Below are positions 24,714-33,706 of a DNA stretch of 39,278 nucleotides, piece after piece. The translations under genes were made by a program, and so were the position numbers. How positions within the stretch are numbered: position 1 is the first letter of the stretch; every line of letters begins with the position of its first letter. This DNA is from Cecembia lonarensis LW9. Its GTDB lineage: Bacteria; Bacteroidota; Bacteroidia; Cytophagales; Cyclobacteriaceae. The notes beneath the pieces are model-generated. The model ran no database searches, was not told the origin of the DNA, and saw only the letters and a program-made list of their open reading frames with translations. The stretch is from assembly GCF_000298295.1 (NCBI RefSeq), contig NZ_AMGM01000037.1, positions 1 to 39,278 of the forward strand. Direction: 5' to 3'.

Positions 24714-24958
24714 AGCAAATAGGTTTGACAAGAGTTAAAATTGGTCAGAATTTAAGAAAAGTTTTGGGTTAAACTCAATGCAGAAATGAAAATGTGAGGA
24801 GAGGTTAAATATTGGTCTCCGAATTCAAATCTTATTTTTAAAAAATCCAATGGCTCTGAACGGGGCAGGGAAATTCATCACCAATAAAAGCTAATTATTT
24901 CCTACCTTTAAACCATAAAACCACATTGCCTCTTCTTCATTAAAAAATCTAAGCACAC

Positions 24959-25609
24959 ATGTTTATTTTAGATAAAGATCACAGCCTTGCTTTGGAATTT
25001 ATGTCTGAAATCCGGAATGTCCATACCCAACATGATCGGTGGAGATTCAGGAAAAACCTGGAACGTCTCGGAGAAATCATGTCCTACGAGATATCTAAAA
25101 GCCTGGATTACCAGGAGGCAACTATTAAAACACCCCTTGCTGAAACCCAAATCAAAAAATTGAAAGAAAAGCCAGTGCTCATAAGCGTGCTGCGTGCTGC
25201 CATCCCCTTTTATCAGGGCTTTTTAAATTATTTTGACCAATCTGACAGTGGTTTTGTTGGTGCTTACAGGAGAAGCGAAAAAGAGGAACTTCAAGAAGTG
25301 GAAATTGATTTTCTTTATCAGGCAACTCCAAATTTGGAGGGAAGAGAAGTGATTTTAATTGACCCGATGTTGGCCACGGGAAAGTCTTTTGTCAAGACCA
25401 TTCAAAACCTGCTTGCCAACGGAACCCCCAGCATGATCCATATAGCAAGCGTCATTGCAGCACCTGAGGGAGTAGCTTATATTCAAAACCATATTGAATT
25501 ACCCTATAAAATCTGGACGGTGTCCCTGGATGATCATTTGAATAACAAATCGTATATAGTACCTGGATTAGGCGATGCGGGTGACCTATGTTTTGGAGAT
25601 AAGGTCTGA
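24959..25609 (+). CDS. upp: uracil phosphoribosyltransferase
   Basis: Salvages uracil to UMP with PRPP in the cytoplasm. The 216-residue protein has ISVLRAAIPFYQGF, YRRSEKEELQEV, the PRPP-binding loop LIDPMLATGKSF and the uracil-recognising C-terminus DHLNNKSYIVPGLGDAGDLCFG. Length is normal for the family. It is 6 bases before the CaCA exchanger gene, suggesting cotranscription. A TACCTTTA (24903-24910) is a near-consensus -7 box. Confidence 0.95.
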   Translation: MFILDKDHSLALEFMSEIRNVHTQHDRWRFRKNLERLGEIMSYEISKSLDYQEATIKTPLAETQIKKLKEKPVLISVLRAAIPFYQGFLNYFDQSDSGFVGAYRRSEKEELQEVEIDFLYQATPNLEGREVILIDPMLATGKSFVKTIQNLLANGTPSMIHIASVIAAPEGVAYIQNHIELPYKIWTVSLDDHLNNKSYIVPGLGDAGDLCFGDKV

Positions 25610-25615
25610 TCTGTT

Positions 25616-26542
25616 ATGGTATATATCTTACTTATTTTGGGATTGCTGATCTTGCTGGCCGGGGGCAAATATTTGGTAGATGGTGCCGCCGCCATCGCCT
25701 CCAAGTTTGGTTTAAGCCCAGGTCTTATTGGCCTGACCATTGTGGCCTTTGGTACTTCCGCACCAGAACTATTGGTCAGTATTAACGCCGCACTGAAGGG
25801 CAATAGTGATATTGCTATTGGCAATGTGGTGGGTTCAAATATCTCCAATATCACCCTGGTACTTGGCATCAGTGCTTTGTTGTACCCCATCATCATTTTC
25901 CGCTCTGTCCTCAAACTGGATTATTTTGCCACCCTTGCGAGTTCTTTGCTTTTTTACCTGCTTTCCTTGAATGGAGTAATCAGCAGAACAGAAGGCTTGA
26001 TTTTATTCCTGTTGATGATTGCATTAAATGTTTACTTTTTCCGAAAATTGAGTGGAAAGGAGTTTGAAAGCAGCGAAGAGGATGAAAAACTTAAGAAGCA
26101 ACCATTTTGGAAGGCTTTTTTCCTTCTTATGATTGGAATCATTGGTCTGTATTTTGGCTCTGATTTATTTGTAGATAATGCAGTTAACATTTCGAAAATA
26201 TTCGGTGTTAGCGAAAGAATCATAGGCATAACCGTTATAGCTATAGGAACCAGTCTTCCCGAGTTGGTCACTTCGGTAATTGCTGCCATCAAAAAGGAGA
26301 CAGATATTGCTATAGGAAATATTTTAGGGAGTAATATCATGAATATCTTATCCATTATTGGCATTACAGCAATGATCCAACCCATAAGCGTGTCGGATGA
26401 CTTCTTGAGACAAGACTTTCTCTGGATGATAGGCTTTACAGTACTCCTGTTTCCCATTTTAAGGACCCATTTGAAAATTTCTCGCTGGGAAGGAGTACTT
26501 TTGTTCTTGTTATACGGTGTTTATCTATACGCCATCCTCTAA
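25616..26542 (+). CDS. CaCA-family calcium/sodium (proton) antiporter, YrbG-type
   Basis: Inner-membrane cation exchanger of 308 residues with about ten TM segments in two inverted halves. Each half carries the alpha-repeat signature: GTSAPELLVSINAALKGNSD followed by AIGNVVGSNISNI, and GTSLPELVTSVIAAIKKETD followed by AIGNILGSNIMNI. The GTSxPE acidic residues are the cation site. It lies between upp and a small membrane protein, whose ATG overlaps this stop. Confidence 0.92.
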   Translation: MVYILLILGLLILLAGGKYLVDGAAAIASKFGLSPGLIGLTIVAFGTSAPELLVSINAALKGNSDIAIGNVVGSNISNITLVLGISALLYPIIIFRSVLKLDYFATLASSLLFYLLSLNGVISRTEGLILFLLMIALNVYFFRKLSGKEFESSEEDEKLKKQPFWKAFFLLMIGIIGLYFGSDLFVDNAVNISKIFGVSERIIGITVIAIGTSLPELVTSVIAAIKKETDIAIGNILGSNIMNILSIIGITAMIQPISVSDDFLRQDFLWMIGFTVLLFPILRTHLKISRWEGVLLFLLYGVYLYAIL

Positions 26543-26991
26543 TGGAATATTTCTTCAAATTCATCGCCATCTGGTTTACCTGCCTGTTCAAATTTATCGC
26601 AGGCCCAATTTTGGGCGCCGCGGCAAATTATAGCCTTCTGGAAATAATCATGGTTACAGTGGCAGGCATGATGAGCTCTGTAGCCATGGTGACATTTTTG
26701 GGCGATTGGTTTAAATCCCACTGGACACTGAAGGTATCCGAAAAAAAGTTTACAAAAAAGAAGCGAAGAATCGTCAAAACCTGGCAGAAATTTGGACCTG
26801 GAGGTATAGCTGCCCTGACACCAATTATCCTCACTCCGATAGGTGGCTCAATCATTCTCACAGCCTTCAATGTACCCCGAAGGGTAATAATGACTTATAT
26901 GTTAACAAGTGGGTTGATTTGGTCCTTAGTTTTGGGAAGTTCCATCAATTGGCTTTTATCCATACCATTTTTTGATTTTTTACTCCGGTAA
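26542..26991 (+). CDS. small inner-membrane protein, coupled to the CaCA exchanger
   Basis: A 149-residue protein with four or five hydrophobic segments: YFFKFIAIWFTCLFKFIAG, LLEIIMVTVAGMMSSVAMVT, the basic cytoplasmic KKFTKKKRRIVKTWQKF, GGIAALTPIILTPIGGSIIL and GLIWSLVLGSSINWLLSIPF. The PxILTPIGG stretch recalls small multidrug-export/DedA-like families, but I cannot assign one. Its ATG overlaps the exchanger's TAA (TAATG), indicating translational coupling. The last 12 bases overlap, tail to tail, with sdaA. Confidence 0.6.
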   Translation: MEYFFKFIAIWFTCLFKFIAGPILGAAANYSLLEIIMVTVAGMMSSVAMVTFLGDWFKSHWTLKVSEKKFTKKKRRIVKTWQKFGPGGIAALTPIILTPIGGSIILTAFNVPRRVIMTYMLTSGLIWSLVLGSSINWLLSIPFFDFLLR

Positions 26992-27888
26992 AGTCTCATC
27001 AGGTAATATTTCAATATCCTGAATCAAAACCCGCTTTGCAATTTCTTGACCTGTCAAGGTAGCTGCCAAGCCTCCCATGGCAGTTTCTTTATACCTGGAC
27101 TCCATGCTTGACCCTATTTCTCCCATAGCCTCCACACACTCATCCACAGGAATGACCGCACTTACCTGTGCCAAAGCTATTTGTGCCGAACTGTTGGCAA
27201 TGGCTGCAGCACTCGCATTTCTTACCACACAAGGTATTTCAACCAGTCCGGCCACTGGATCACAAACCAATCCTAACATGCATTGAATGGTAATGGCTAC
27301 AGCATTGAAAACTTGATCAACATCTCCCCTCAAACAGTGCACAATAGCCCCTGATGCCATGGCCGCTGCCGAGCCCGTCTCTGCCTGACATCCACCCACA
27401 GCACCGGCAAGACTAGCTTTTTCCTCTATTATCAAGGCTATACCAGCACCTACCAACAGTCCTTCCAGAATTTGCCTGTCTGATAATCCGTGAATTTCCT
27501 GTAAAGTATATAGAGTACCAGGCAATATTCCTGATGCACCTGCAGTAGGGGCTGCCACTACCCTTCCCATACAGGAATTGACCTCTTTGGCCGCAAGTGC
27601 TCTTGATATTAGTTTTTGAAATTCAGGAGACAAAACAGTCACCGGATGCCGGTAAACCTTTTTTGCACCATTGTTGATCATGCCGGATCTGGAAATCATT
27701 TCCTCCTTCAGTCCAGTTTCCACTGCATCCTTCATCACAGTATAGGCCTTGAGCAGCCCTTCCCAAATGGCTTCTTCTGTTTTGCCTTTCTGAACTACCT
27801 CATACTCGATAACACTGTCAAATAAGCTTATTTGCTTATTTTCACAATAGGCTTTCCAGCCGCTAAAACTTTCAAAAAGATAACTCAT
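26980..27888 (-). CDS. sdaAA: iron-sulfur L-serine dehydratase, alpha chain
   Basis: Deaminates L-serine to pyruvate and ammonia using a [4Fe-4S] cluster. The 302-residue protein is the catalytic alpha chain: SRSGMINNGAKKV, MGRVVAAPTAGASGILPGTL, GAVGGCQAETGSAAAMASG and CMLGLVCDPVAGLVEIPCV contribute the conserved glycine-rich core and cluster cysteines. No beta (SdaAB) chain is fused or adjacent, so it must be encoded elsewhere or be absent. Single gene, convergent with the membrane-protein gene. Confidence 0.92.
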   Translation of the reverse strand: MSYLFESFSGWKAYCENKQISLFDSVIEYEVVQKGKTEEAIWEGLLKAYTVMKDAVETGLKEEMISRSGMINNGAKKVYRHPVTVLSPEFQKLISRALAAKEVNSCMGRVVAAPTAGASGILPGTLYTLQEIHGLSDRQILEGLLVGAGIALIIEEKASLAGAVGGCQAETGSAAAMASGAIVHCLRGDVDQVFNAVAITIQCMLGLVCDPVAGLVEIPCVVRNASAAAIANSSAQIALAQVSAVIPVDECVEAMGEIGSSMESRYKETAMGGLAATLTGQEIAKRVLIQDIEILPDETLPE

Positions 27889-27989
27889 GGTCAGATTTGG
27901 GTTTATTTTGGACGCAATTTGGCTAAAACCACATCATAAAGCAAAATCAAAATTTTCCGACTTTGGTTCCCAATTCTACCTCCTAACCA

Positions 27990-28949
27990 TCAGTCCCCAA
28001 CCTGAACGACCTTCCCCTTCATTCTCACTGGTTCAAATGGTCTGGCTATCCTTGGTATAAAATTCCTGGCAAAAAGATCCTTCCGGATTTGAAAAGGAAA
28101 TACCTGAGTCGTGGCACCAAAAGCCAAATGAGATGGAGCAATAACCTCAAATTCAGCACCGGTTTTGAGACCTGTAATGACCAAATCCAAAAAGTCCAGG
28201 TTATCAGACCTTCCTAAGGCAAATTGAAATGGATTTGACTCATTGGTGATTTCTGAAATAGACTCAGCTTCTCCCAATTGGAACAATTGAAACGTAAAAA
28301 AGACCATGTCGTCCGGCCCCGCAGCAGGGCTATCTGCATCTCCCTCTGACAAAATCTTCAGATAAAGCCCCTCTTCTGTTCTCTGAAATCCTTCTAAGTT
28401 ATTTGCCTCCAAATAATTGACCATCAGCGCCTCCTCTATTTCCTCAATGTCTTGACGTTTATAGATTTTGGCGTACTTGACCCTTATATTTAAATTTGAA
28501 TTGGGGAAAATCAACTGTTGAAACCCATAGTCTTGATAAGCCAGATATGATGGGACAAACAATTGAAGGGTTTCACCTTCACGAGCCAATCCTGAGGCAA
28601 AGTTCATAGCCCTAGGTATTAACCCTCCTTCACGGTGGGCGAAAAGCTTTGGCGGTAAGCTTTCATCTAAATAAGAGGCAATAAGCTGTCCCTGTAAGGT
28701 CTTTATCTCAAAATACACACCAATGGTATCACCGTTTTGAATATTTTTGGCATCTTCTATCTCTAATTCCTTCAAAAAATAAAACCCAAGCGGAGTGACC
28801 TCAGCATCAATATTATTTCTTTGCAGATGCTCCTTGACCAATCGATCGTCCCGCTCTACGATTTTTTCAAAATCTGATTCGAAACTGTTAAAACAACTAC
28901 TCAAAACCATCAGAGTAGCGATCACCAAAATGCTAAATCTTACTTTCAT
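27990..28949 (-). CDS. lipoprotein with two FKBP-like domains
   Basis: A 319-residue lipoprotein (MKVRFSILVIATLMVLSSC) whose mature part holds two FKBP-type folds in tandem: residues about 50-165 (GFYFLKELEIEDAKNIQNGD, PNSNLNIRVKYAKIY) and about 190-319 (GLYLKILSEGDADSPAAGPD, APSHLAFGATTQVFP, MKGKVVQVGD). The first keeps the IPPNSxL-like IFPNSNLN element; other FKBP active-site aromatics are poorly conserved, so isomerase activity is uncertain and a chaperone role is possible. It is the third gene of the sigma-factor operon (10 bases after the barrel gene). Confidence 0.75.
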   Translation of the reverse strand: MKVRFSILVIATLMVLSSCFNSFESDFEKIVERDDRLVKEHLQRNNIDAEVTPLGFYFLKELEIEDAKNIQNGDTIGVYFEIKTLQGQLIASYLDESLPPKLFAHREGGLIPRAMNFASGLAREGETLQLFVPSYLAYQDYGFQQLIFPNSNLNIRVKYAKIYKRQDIEEIEEALMVNYLEANNLEGFQRTEEGLYLKILSEGDADSPAAGPDDMVFFTFQLFQLGEAESISEITNESNPFQFALGRSDNLDFLDLVITGLKTGAEFEVIAPSHLAFGATTQVFPFQIRKDLFARNFIPRIARPFEPVRMKGKVVQVGD

Positions 28950-28959
28950 ATAATGATAC

Positions 28960-30273
28960 TTATTTTTTTAATTGGAAGTTCATCCTCAGGTTAAGTCCTC
29001 CAATAGACATTTGCTGCCCTAAAAAGGTCTGCCTGCCCAAAGAAGTTTTGTAAAAAGGTTCGACCGATATAAAAGTCCCGTTACTGAGACCATACTCATA
29101 TCCAAACCCGAAATTAATCATTTGACCCATAGTCTCATTTCCACTCAAATTATCTGGTCTGATGGTCTGACTAAAGGTCTGAACGAGGTCTTGCTGAGGG
29201 CCAAACATAGCACCCATATTAGCAGTATTGACGGTGCTGACGTTCCTTTGGTTTAGAAAAAACATATTGGAAACACCAGTCAGCACATAAAGCCCGGCAT
29301 TCTTCCCATCCATAACCTGATATTTGAGGTTGATAGGTACTTCCAATTGCCCAAAGCGAAGCTCACTACTGCTGTTGATCACATTATTACTGATGGAAGA
29401 TGCCCGAAAAGCACTAGCTATGTCTGAATTTTCCATCAAGAAATTATTTAGGTTATTTCCAGGATCCAGGTTTTGACTGACATATGCCATTCCTAAGTCA
29501 ATTTTTAGTTTTTTACCCAAAGGAATTTCAGATATCAAACCCGCCCCCAAGTTTAAGGATTGGTTGGAATTATTAACAGCCTGCGGGATAAGCATCATGC
29601 CGAGCTTTATAGGATGATCCGTTTCTTTTGACTTTTCATCGAAAGCAGGGTTTGCTTCACCAAGCCACTCACTGATAGCTGCTTTGGCTTCTTCATCGTC
29701 CATCATAACCAAAGCAGTAGTATTTGAAGTGATCAGGTTATTGGTAATCATTTCTTTTTCAGGAACTAATCTTGTTTCAATTTCCTTCTTGGACGCTGTT
29801 TCCGAGTTTAAAGTTACTCCTTCGGTTAAATAATTGAGTTGCTCAGACACCATCTCTTCTTTTTCATCCTCAAGGATTGGGGTCGAAACAGGATTGACAA
29901 CCAACATTCCATCTGTATTACCCGGACTCGGTTTTTTTGCATCTTTTTTAGGAATACCGGTCGCTGCTTCGGTAAATTCCGGGGCCAATTGATGCTTGGG
30001 TGATGAGTTTGGTACCGCAAGTTCTGTAGGGTTATCTGCAACCTGTAGATTCTCTCGTGAAATAGGCATCAACCAATAGAACAAAAAAGCAGCTCCCATA
30101 ATGACAGAGACAGCCGCAGCTCTCAAAAGCCATGGCTTATCACTTAAACCCTTTTTGGGTATAAAATAAGCTGCAGATAGCTTGTCCCAAGCTTTGGGAT
30201 CATAGGGCTCCTGATAGTTTTCAAAGGAGTCTTTGATCTTCTTTGCCAGTCTTTTATCGAACTGCTCCTTCAT
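28960..30273 (-). CDS. membrane-anchored protein with cytoplasmic anti-sigma-like N-terminus and outer-membrane-barrel-like C-terminus
   Basis: A 437-residue protein with no cleavable signal. Residues 1-45 are hydrophilic (KRLAKKIKDSFENYQEPYDP, AWDKLSAAYF), 46-70 form one TM helix (PWLLRAAAVSVIMGAAFLFY), 70-215 are an acidic linker, and 215-437 alternate like an outer-membrane barrel (IKLGMMLIPQAVNNS, FGQLEVPINLKYQVMDGKN, FGFGYEYGLSNGTFISVEPFY, GLNLRMNFQLKK). The order sigma, then this gene, suggests the N-terminus binds the ECF sigma factor. It overlaps the sigma gene by 20 bases. How an inner-membrane helix and a barrel coexist is unexplained; the barrel-like part may fold in the periplasm. 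Confidence 0.65.
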   Translation of the reverse strand: MKEQFDKRLAKKIKDSFENYQEPYDPKAWDKLSAAYFIPKKGLSDKPWLLRAAAVSVIMGAAFLFYWLMPISRENLQVADNPTELAVPNSSPKHQLAPEFTEAATGIPKKDAKKPSPGNTDGMLVVNPVSTPILEDEKEEMVSEQLNYLTEGVTLNSETASKKEIETRLVPEKEMITNNLITSNTTALVMMDDEEAKAAISEWLGEANPAFDEKSKETDHPIKLGMMLIPQAVNNSNQSLNLGAGLISEIPLGKKLKIDLGMAYVSQNLDPGNNLNNFLMENSDIASAFRASSISNNVINSSSELRFGQLEVPINLKYQVMDGKNAGLYVLTGVSNMFFLNQRNVSTVNTANMGAMFGPQQDLVQTFSQTIRPDNLSGNETMGQMINFGFGYEYGLSNGTFISVEPFYKTSLGRQTFLGQQMSIGGLNLRMNFQLKK

Positions 30274-30802
30274 TTTTTATCTGATTGATTTCCAATACTT
30301 TTTCTCTTAGCTTTTGTTTGGCCCTGGCCAAATAGGTACGTGAAGTACTGGAAGGAATTCCTAAACTTTCTGCGATTTCTTGATGTGCAAAACCTTCTAT
30401 TTCATACATATTGAACACTAACCTAAGCATTTCGGGAAGACTCCTAAGCATTGCCAAAATATCTTCTCTCGAAAGCTGACTGATAATTTCAGGTTCGTAA
30501 CTTTCCGTATTGGCATGCTCGATATCCATGGCAGAAAAGTGCTTCATGTTTTTCCTGTAATAATCGATGGAAGTATTGACCAATATCCTTCTAAACCAAG
30601 CCTTAAAAGGATAATTACCATCCTGTTGGGTCAGTTTATCAAACACCTTCATAAAACTGTCATTGACAATTTCTGCGGCATCCTCTCTGGTATTGGAGTA
30701 GCGCAGTGCAATGCTCATGGCATAGCCAAAGAAATGCCTATAAAGCATTTCCAAAGACTTTGGGTCTCCGTTCTTGGCTTTTTGAATGAGTTGTTCTTCC
30801 AA
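30254..30802 (-). CDS. ECF-type RNA polymerase sigma factor
   Basis: A 182-residue sigma-70 family protein. Region 2 spans about 10-85 (LEMLYRHFFGYAMSIALRYS, DAAEIVNDSFMKVF, FKAWFRRILVNTSIDYYRK) and region 4 about 115-165 (MLRSLPEMLRLVFNMYEIEG, HQEIAESLGIPSSTSRTYLARAKQKLRE). The start is TTG at 30802; there is no usable in-frame ATG and the frame has a stop shortly upstream. It heads a three-gene operon with a membrane-anchored partner and an FKBP-like lipoprotein, a sigma/anti-sigma-type layout common in Bacteroidota. Confidence 0.92.
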   Translation of the reverse strand: MEEQLIQKAKNGDPKSLEMLYRHFFGYAMSIALRYSNTREDAAEIVNDSFMKVFDKLTQQDGNYPFKAWFRRILVNTSIDYYRKNMKHFSAMDIEHANTESYEPEIISQLSREDILAMLRSLPEMLRLVFNMYEIEGFAHQEIAESLGIPSSTSRTYLARAKQKLREKVLEINQIKNEGAVR

Positions 30803-30879
30803 TCTGCAGGTTACTGTTCCGCCACTTTTTGTTAAGACGGAATATTTTGTCTATATGCTACAAGTGCTTGAGAAAAAAA

Positions 30880-31284
30880 TTAAAAATTAAAATGCACGGT
30901 CTGCTTAATGTCAGGATGAAGGCTCAGCGCCACAGGACAAGTTTTCGCGGCGTTTTTCAACTTCTGCAAAAATGCAGGACTACCTACAGGTTTTTCCCAA
31001 TGGAATTCCACGATCACCTCAGCAATTCTTCTTGGGTCTGATTGCATGACTTTGGTAATTTCCCATGTTAATCCCAGCAGAGACATCCCATCCCGCTCTG
31101 CGACAATTCCCATAATGGTTACCATACAACTTCCTAAAGCAGCAGCAACTGTATCTGTGGGAGAAAATGCTTCCCCTTTTCCGTTATTGTCCAATGGCGC
31201 ATCAGTGATCACCTCTTGACCGGATTGTAGATGGATCATTTTAGTACGAAGATTTCCTTCATAGGAACTTTTAATAGTTGCCAT
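30880..31284 (-). CDS. OsmC-family peroxidase-like protein
   Basis: A 134-residue OsmC/YhfA-type protein, a thiol-dependent peroxidase family reducing organic hydroperoxides. The redox cysteines are C53 (AALGSCMVTIMGIV) and C116 (NAAKTCPVALS), with the GEAFSPTDTVAAALGSC helix start and the FHWEKPVGSP loop. ATG at 31284. It lies 77 bases upstream of the sigma gene on the same strand, with no obvious terminator between. Confidence 0.88.
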   Translation of the reverse strand: MATIKSSYEGNLRTKMIHLQSGQEVITDAPLDNNGKGEAFSPTDTVAAALGSCMVTIMGIVAERDGMSLLGLTWEITKVMQSDPRRIAEVIVEFHWEKPVGSPAFLQKLKNAAKTCPVALSLHPDIKQTVHFNF

Positions 31285-31355
31285 AAACTCTTACTTTTAT
31301 TTTCGGTTTAATAACTTACAGACCAAAATAACGTTAATTTCCTGAGTATTTGAAG

Positions 31356-32084
31356 ATGAAAGGTATAAAATACATAGTGACTGTCTTTTTGACACTTAAT
31401 GCCTTTTGGCTTTATGCTCAAAGAGAAGATGCCGGTAACTACGATTATGATATCGAAATGCTTTTCGGGGTCAACAAAAACACAAATGGTGGCCTCATTG
31501 GAGGTTTTTCCTTCAAATACGGATTCCGGTTAGAAGACAATCAATTCCAGTTCTTTGGTATTGACCTGGCCAATGTTAAAGACCCCAGAGAAGTGAGGTA
31601 CAACACGGTATTGGGAAATTCTTATATTTTCGGAAAAACAAATTATCTGTATGCCATCCGCCCCTATTATGGAAGGGAATTGATACTTTTTAAAAAAGCG
31701 CCTCAACAAGGTGTACAGGTTTCAGTTTTGGGTGCAGTAGGGCCCAGCATAGGCATCATAGCCCCTTACATCATACAGTACCAGGTCAGCCGGTTGGAAA
31801 CAGTGCGCGAACAGTACAATCCTGAGGTTCATCAGAGCAGGTTCAATATACTGGGACCAGGCAGAATTTTTGAAGGAATGGGCAATTCGGATATTGCTTT
31901 TGGTGGCAATGCCAAAGCAGCTGTATATTTTGAGTTTGGAGTTTTTAGATCTAATGTGACCGGTTTGGAACTCGGTTATCAATTAGAAGGTTTTACTAAG
32001 GAAATTCCCTTGATGGCAACCACAGATAGCCGACAGATCTTCCAGTCGGTTTATTTTACCTTTTTCTATGGATTCCGCAAATAG
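31356..32084 (+). CDS. hypothetical secreted beta-rich protein
   Basis: About 242 residues with a signal peptide ([19 protein letters not shown], ending YAQ). The remainder resembles an outer-membrane barrel: [73 protein letters not shown] do not recognise a family. TTG 31350 is in frame six bases upstream; ATG 31356 is preferred. It directly precedes lipA (57 bases to its ATG), but lipA has its own promoter. Confidence 0.65.
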   Translation: MKGIKYIVTVFLTLNAFWLYAQREDAGNYDYDIEMLFGVNKNTNGGLIGGFSFKYGFRLEDNQFQFFGIDLANVKDPREVRYNTVLGNSYIFGKTNYLYAIRPYYGRELILFKKAPQQGVQVSVLGAVGPSIGIIAPYIIQYQVSRLETVREQYNPEVHQSRFNILGPGRIFEGMGNSDIAFGGNAKAAVYFEFGVFRSNVTGLELGYQLEGFTKEIPLMATTDSRQIFQSVYFTFFYGFRK

Positions 32085-32085
32085 A

Positions 32086-32117
32086 TTGGGTTTATTGGCC
32101 TTTGGGAAGTAATTTTG
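32086..32117 (+). promoter_or_regulatory. promoter of lipA
   Basis: TTGG at 32086-32089 is followed 21 bases after its TTG by TAATTTTG (32110-32117), an exact TAnnTTTG match. It ends 23 bases before the lipA ATG at 32141 and lies inside the longer open frame that starts at TTG 32102, which argues against that upstream start. Confidence 0.65.
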
Positions 32118-32140
32118 CAAACAGATTAATTGAGAAAGAA

Positions 32141-33019
32141 ATGATTGAACTACCTGTAATATCCGAGGAGGCAACTAAAAGAAAAAAACCAGACTGGTTA
32201 AGGGTCAAATTGCCTGTTGGAAAAGAATATGCCAAGGTTCGAAAATTGGTAGATGAACATAAACTGCATACCATTTGTGAAAGCGGTAATTGTCCCAATA
32301 TGGGTGAATGCTGGGGTGCAGGTACAGCTACTTTTATGATACTTGGCAATGTCTGCACACGGTCCTGCTCTTTTTGTGCCGTAGCGACAGGTAGGCCTCC
32401 GGAATATGACACAGACGAACCCAGAAGGGTAGCTGAAGCCATCAAACTGATGGGGGTCAAGCATGCTGTTATTACTTCTGTAAATAGAGATGAGTTAAAA
32501 GACCGAGGGGCTGAAATTTGGTATCAAACGGTTACGATGACCAAACAATTGTCACCTGAGACCACCATAGAAACCTTAATTCCAGATGTGAAAGCAAACT
32601 GGGATGCCCTTTACAGAATGATTTCAGCAGGCCAGGAAGTCGTATCCCACAACATGGAGACAGTTGAAAGGCTGTACAGAAGGGTAAGGCCACAGGCTAA
32701 GTATTCCCGTTCTTTGGAGCAAACAAAATTGACCAAGGAGTATGGTAAAAGAACTAAAACTGGGATCATGCTGGGTTTGGGGGAAACCAAAGAAGAGGTA
32801 TATAAAGCCATGGATGATTTAGTAGCCCACGGCTGTGATATCCTAACATTAGGTCAGTACCTACAGCCTACCAAAATGCATATAGAGGTAGCGGAATTTA
32901 TCCATCCTGATTTATTTGCACACTACAGAGAAGAAGGATTGAGAAGAGGGTTGAAATATGTGGAATCCGGACCTTTAGTTAGGTCATCTTACCATGCTGA
33001 AAGACACGTGAATGTGTAA
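32141..33019 (+). CDS. lipA: lipoyl synthase
   Basis: Radical-SAM enzyme inserting two sulfurs into protein-bound octanoate to make lipoate. The 292-residue protein has the auxiliary cluster cysteines [12 protein letters not shown] (C46, C51, C57), the radical-SAM CTRSCSFC (C72, C76, C79), and the C-terminal RSSYHAE whose Ser ligates the auxiliary cluster. [13 protein letters not shown]-type [16 protein letters not shown] is also typical. The open frame extends to 32102 (TTG) but the promoter lies within it. No lipB is nearby. It shares a bidirectional terminator with dps. Confidence 0.97.
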   Translation: MIELPVISEEATKRKKPDWLRVKLPVGKEYAKVRKLVDEHKLHTICESGNCPNMGECWGAGTATFMILGNVCTRSCSFCAVATGRPPEYDTDEPRRVAEAIKLMGVKHAVITSVNRDELKDRGAEIWYQTVTMTKQLSPETTIETLIPDVKANWDALYRMISAGQEVVSHNMETVERLYRRVRPQAKYSRSLEQTKLTKEYGKRTKTGIMLGLGETKEEVYKAMDDLVAHGCDILTLGQYLQPTKMHIEVAEFIHPDLFAHYREEGLRRGLKYVESGPLVRSSYHAERHVNV

Positions 33020-33040
33020 TGTAGATACAAAAACATAAAA

Positions 33041-33073
33041 AAAGAGGGTGTGATTTTTGGTCACATCCTCTTT
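33041..33073. terminator. bidirectional terminator between lipA and dps
   Basis: AAAGAGGGTGTGA (33041-33053) pairs with TCACATCCTCTTT (33061-33073), with one G-T wobble and a 7-base loop, flanked by A and T tracts. It lies between convergent stops at 33019 and 33094. Confidence 0.9.
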
Positions 33074-33093
33074 TCGTTTTTTAGCGCCATGAA

Positions 33094-33564
33094 TTATTTC
33101 AAATATGCTGACAGCATCCATACTGTCTTTTCTTTGGCAGTGATATAATCGCTAATTAGCGTCACAGTACCCTCATCACCTTGTTCTGCAGCAGTCTCCA
33201 ATACCTCTCTTTCCAACTTCAGTAAGGTATTCAGGTTATCCCTGGTAATTTCTACCATCTCCTTGGCATCGGTAACTTTTTTTGCTTCTTCGATTTGAGA
33301 ATTTTCAATGAATTCCTCAAAAGAAGAAAAAGGCCTAACACCCAATGTTAGAATTCGCTCTGCCACTTCATCAATCCCTTCGAAGGCCTGATTGTAAAGC
33401 TCCTCAAATTTGGCATGCAACTCAAAGAAATGAGGGCCCGTCACATTCCAGTGGAAATTTCTAAGATTCTGGTAAAATACCTCATAATTGGCCAATAATT
33501 CATTTAACTTTTCTACCAAAGCTTTACTTTCTTTTATCTTCAATCCGATTTCGTTTGTTCTCAT
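33094..33564 (-). CDS. dps: Dps-family ferritin-like DNA protection protein
   Basis: Dodecameric miniferritin that oxidises and stores iron and protects DNA during starvation or oxidative stress. The 156-residue four-helix protein has the intersubunit ferroxidase signature: NFHWNVTGPHFFELHAKFEELYNQAFEGIDEVAERI (His, Asp and Glu ligands), followed by the LGVRPFSSFEEFIENSQI segment. Length is normal. It is divergent from the histidine kinase gene; a near -7 box TATATTTA is seen on its upstream side. Confidence 0.93.
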   Translation of the reverse strand: MRTNEIGLKIKESKALVEKLNELLANYEVFYQNLRNFHWNVTGPHFFELHAKFEELYNQAFEGIDEVAERILTLGVRPFSSFEEFIENSQIEEAKKVTDAKEMVEITRDNLNTLLKLEREVLETAAEQGDEGTVTLISDYITAKEKTVWMLSAYLK

Positions 33565-33706
33565 AATAGTTATATTTATGGTTAAAATTCATTATAAATA
33601 TAGCAAAAATGAGGCCATAAGGAAAGAAAAGATATTATGTCAGATTGATAATATCTATGGAAGAATGGAGTTTTCTATTAAGTTTATGGCCTTAATTTAT
33701 ATACCC

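Noticed and set aside
33488-33706. Histidine kinase start at 33488
   Set aside because: The extension overlaps dps on the other strand and would add an implausible N-terminus; ATG 33707 gives a normal kinase.
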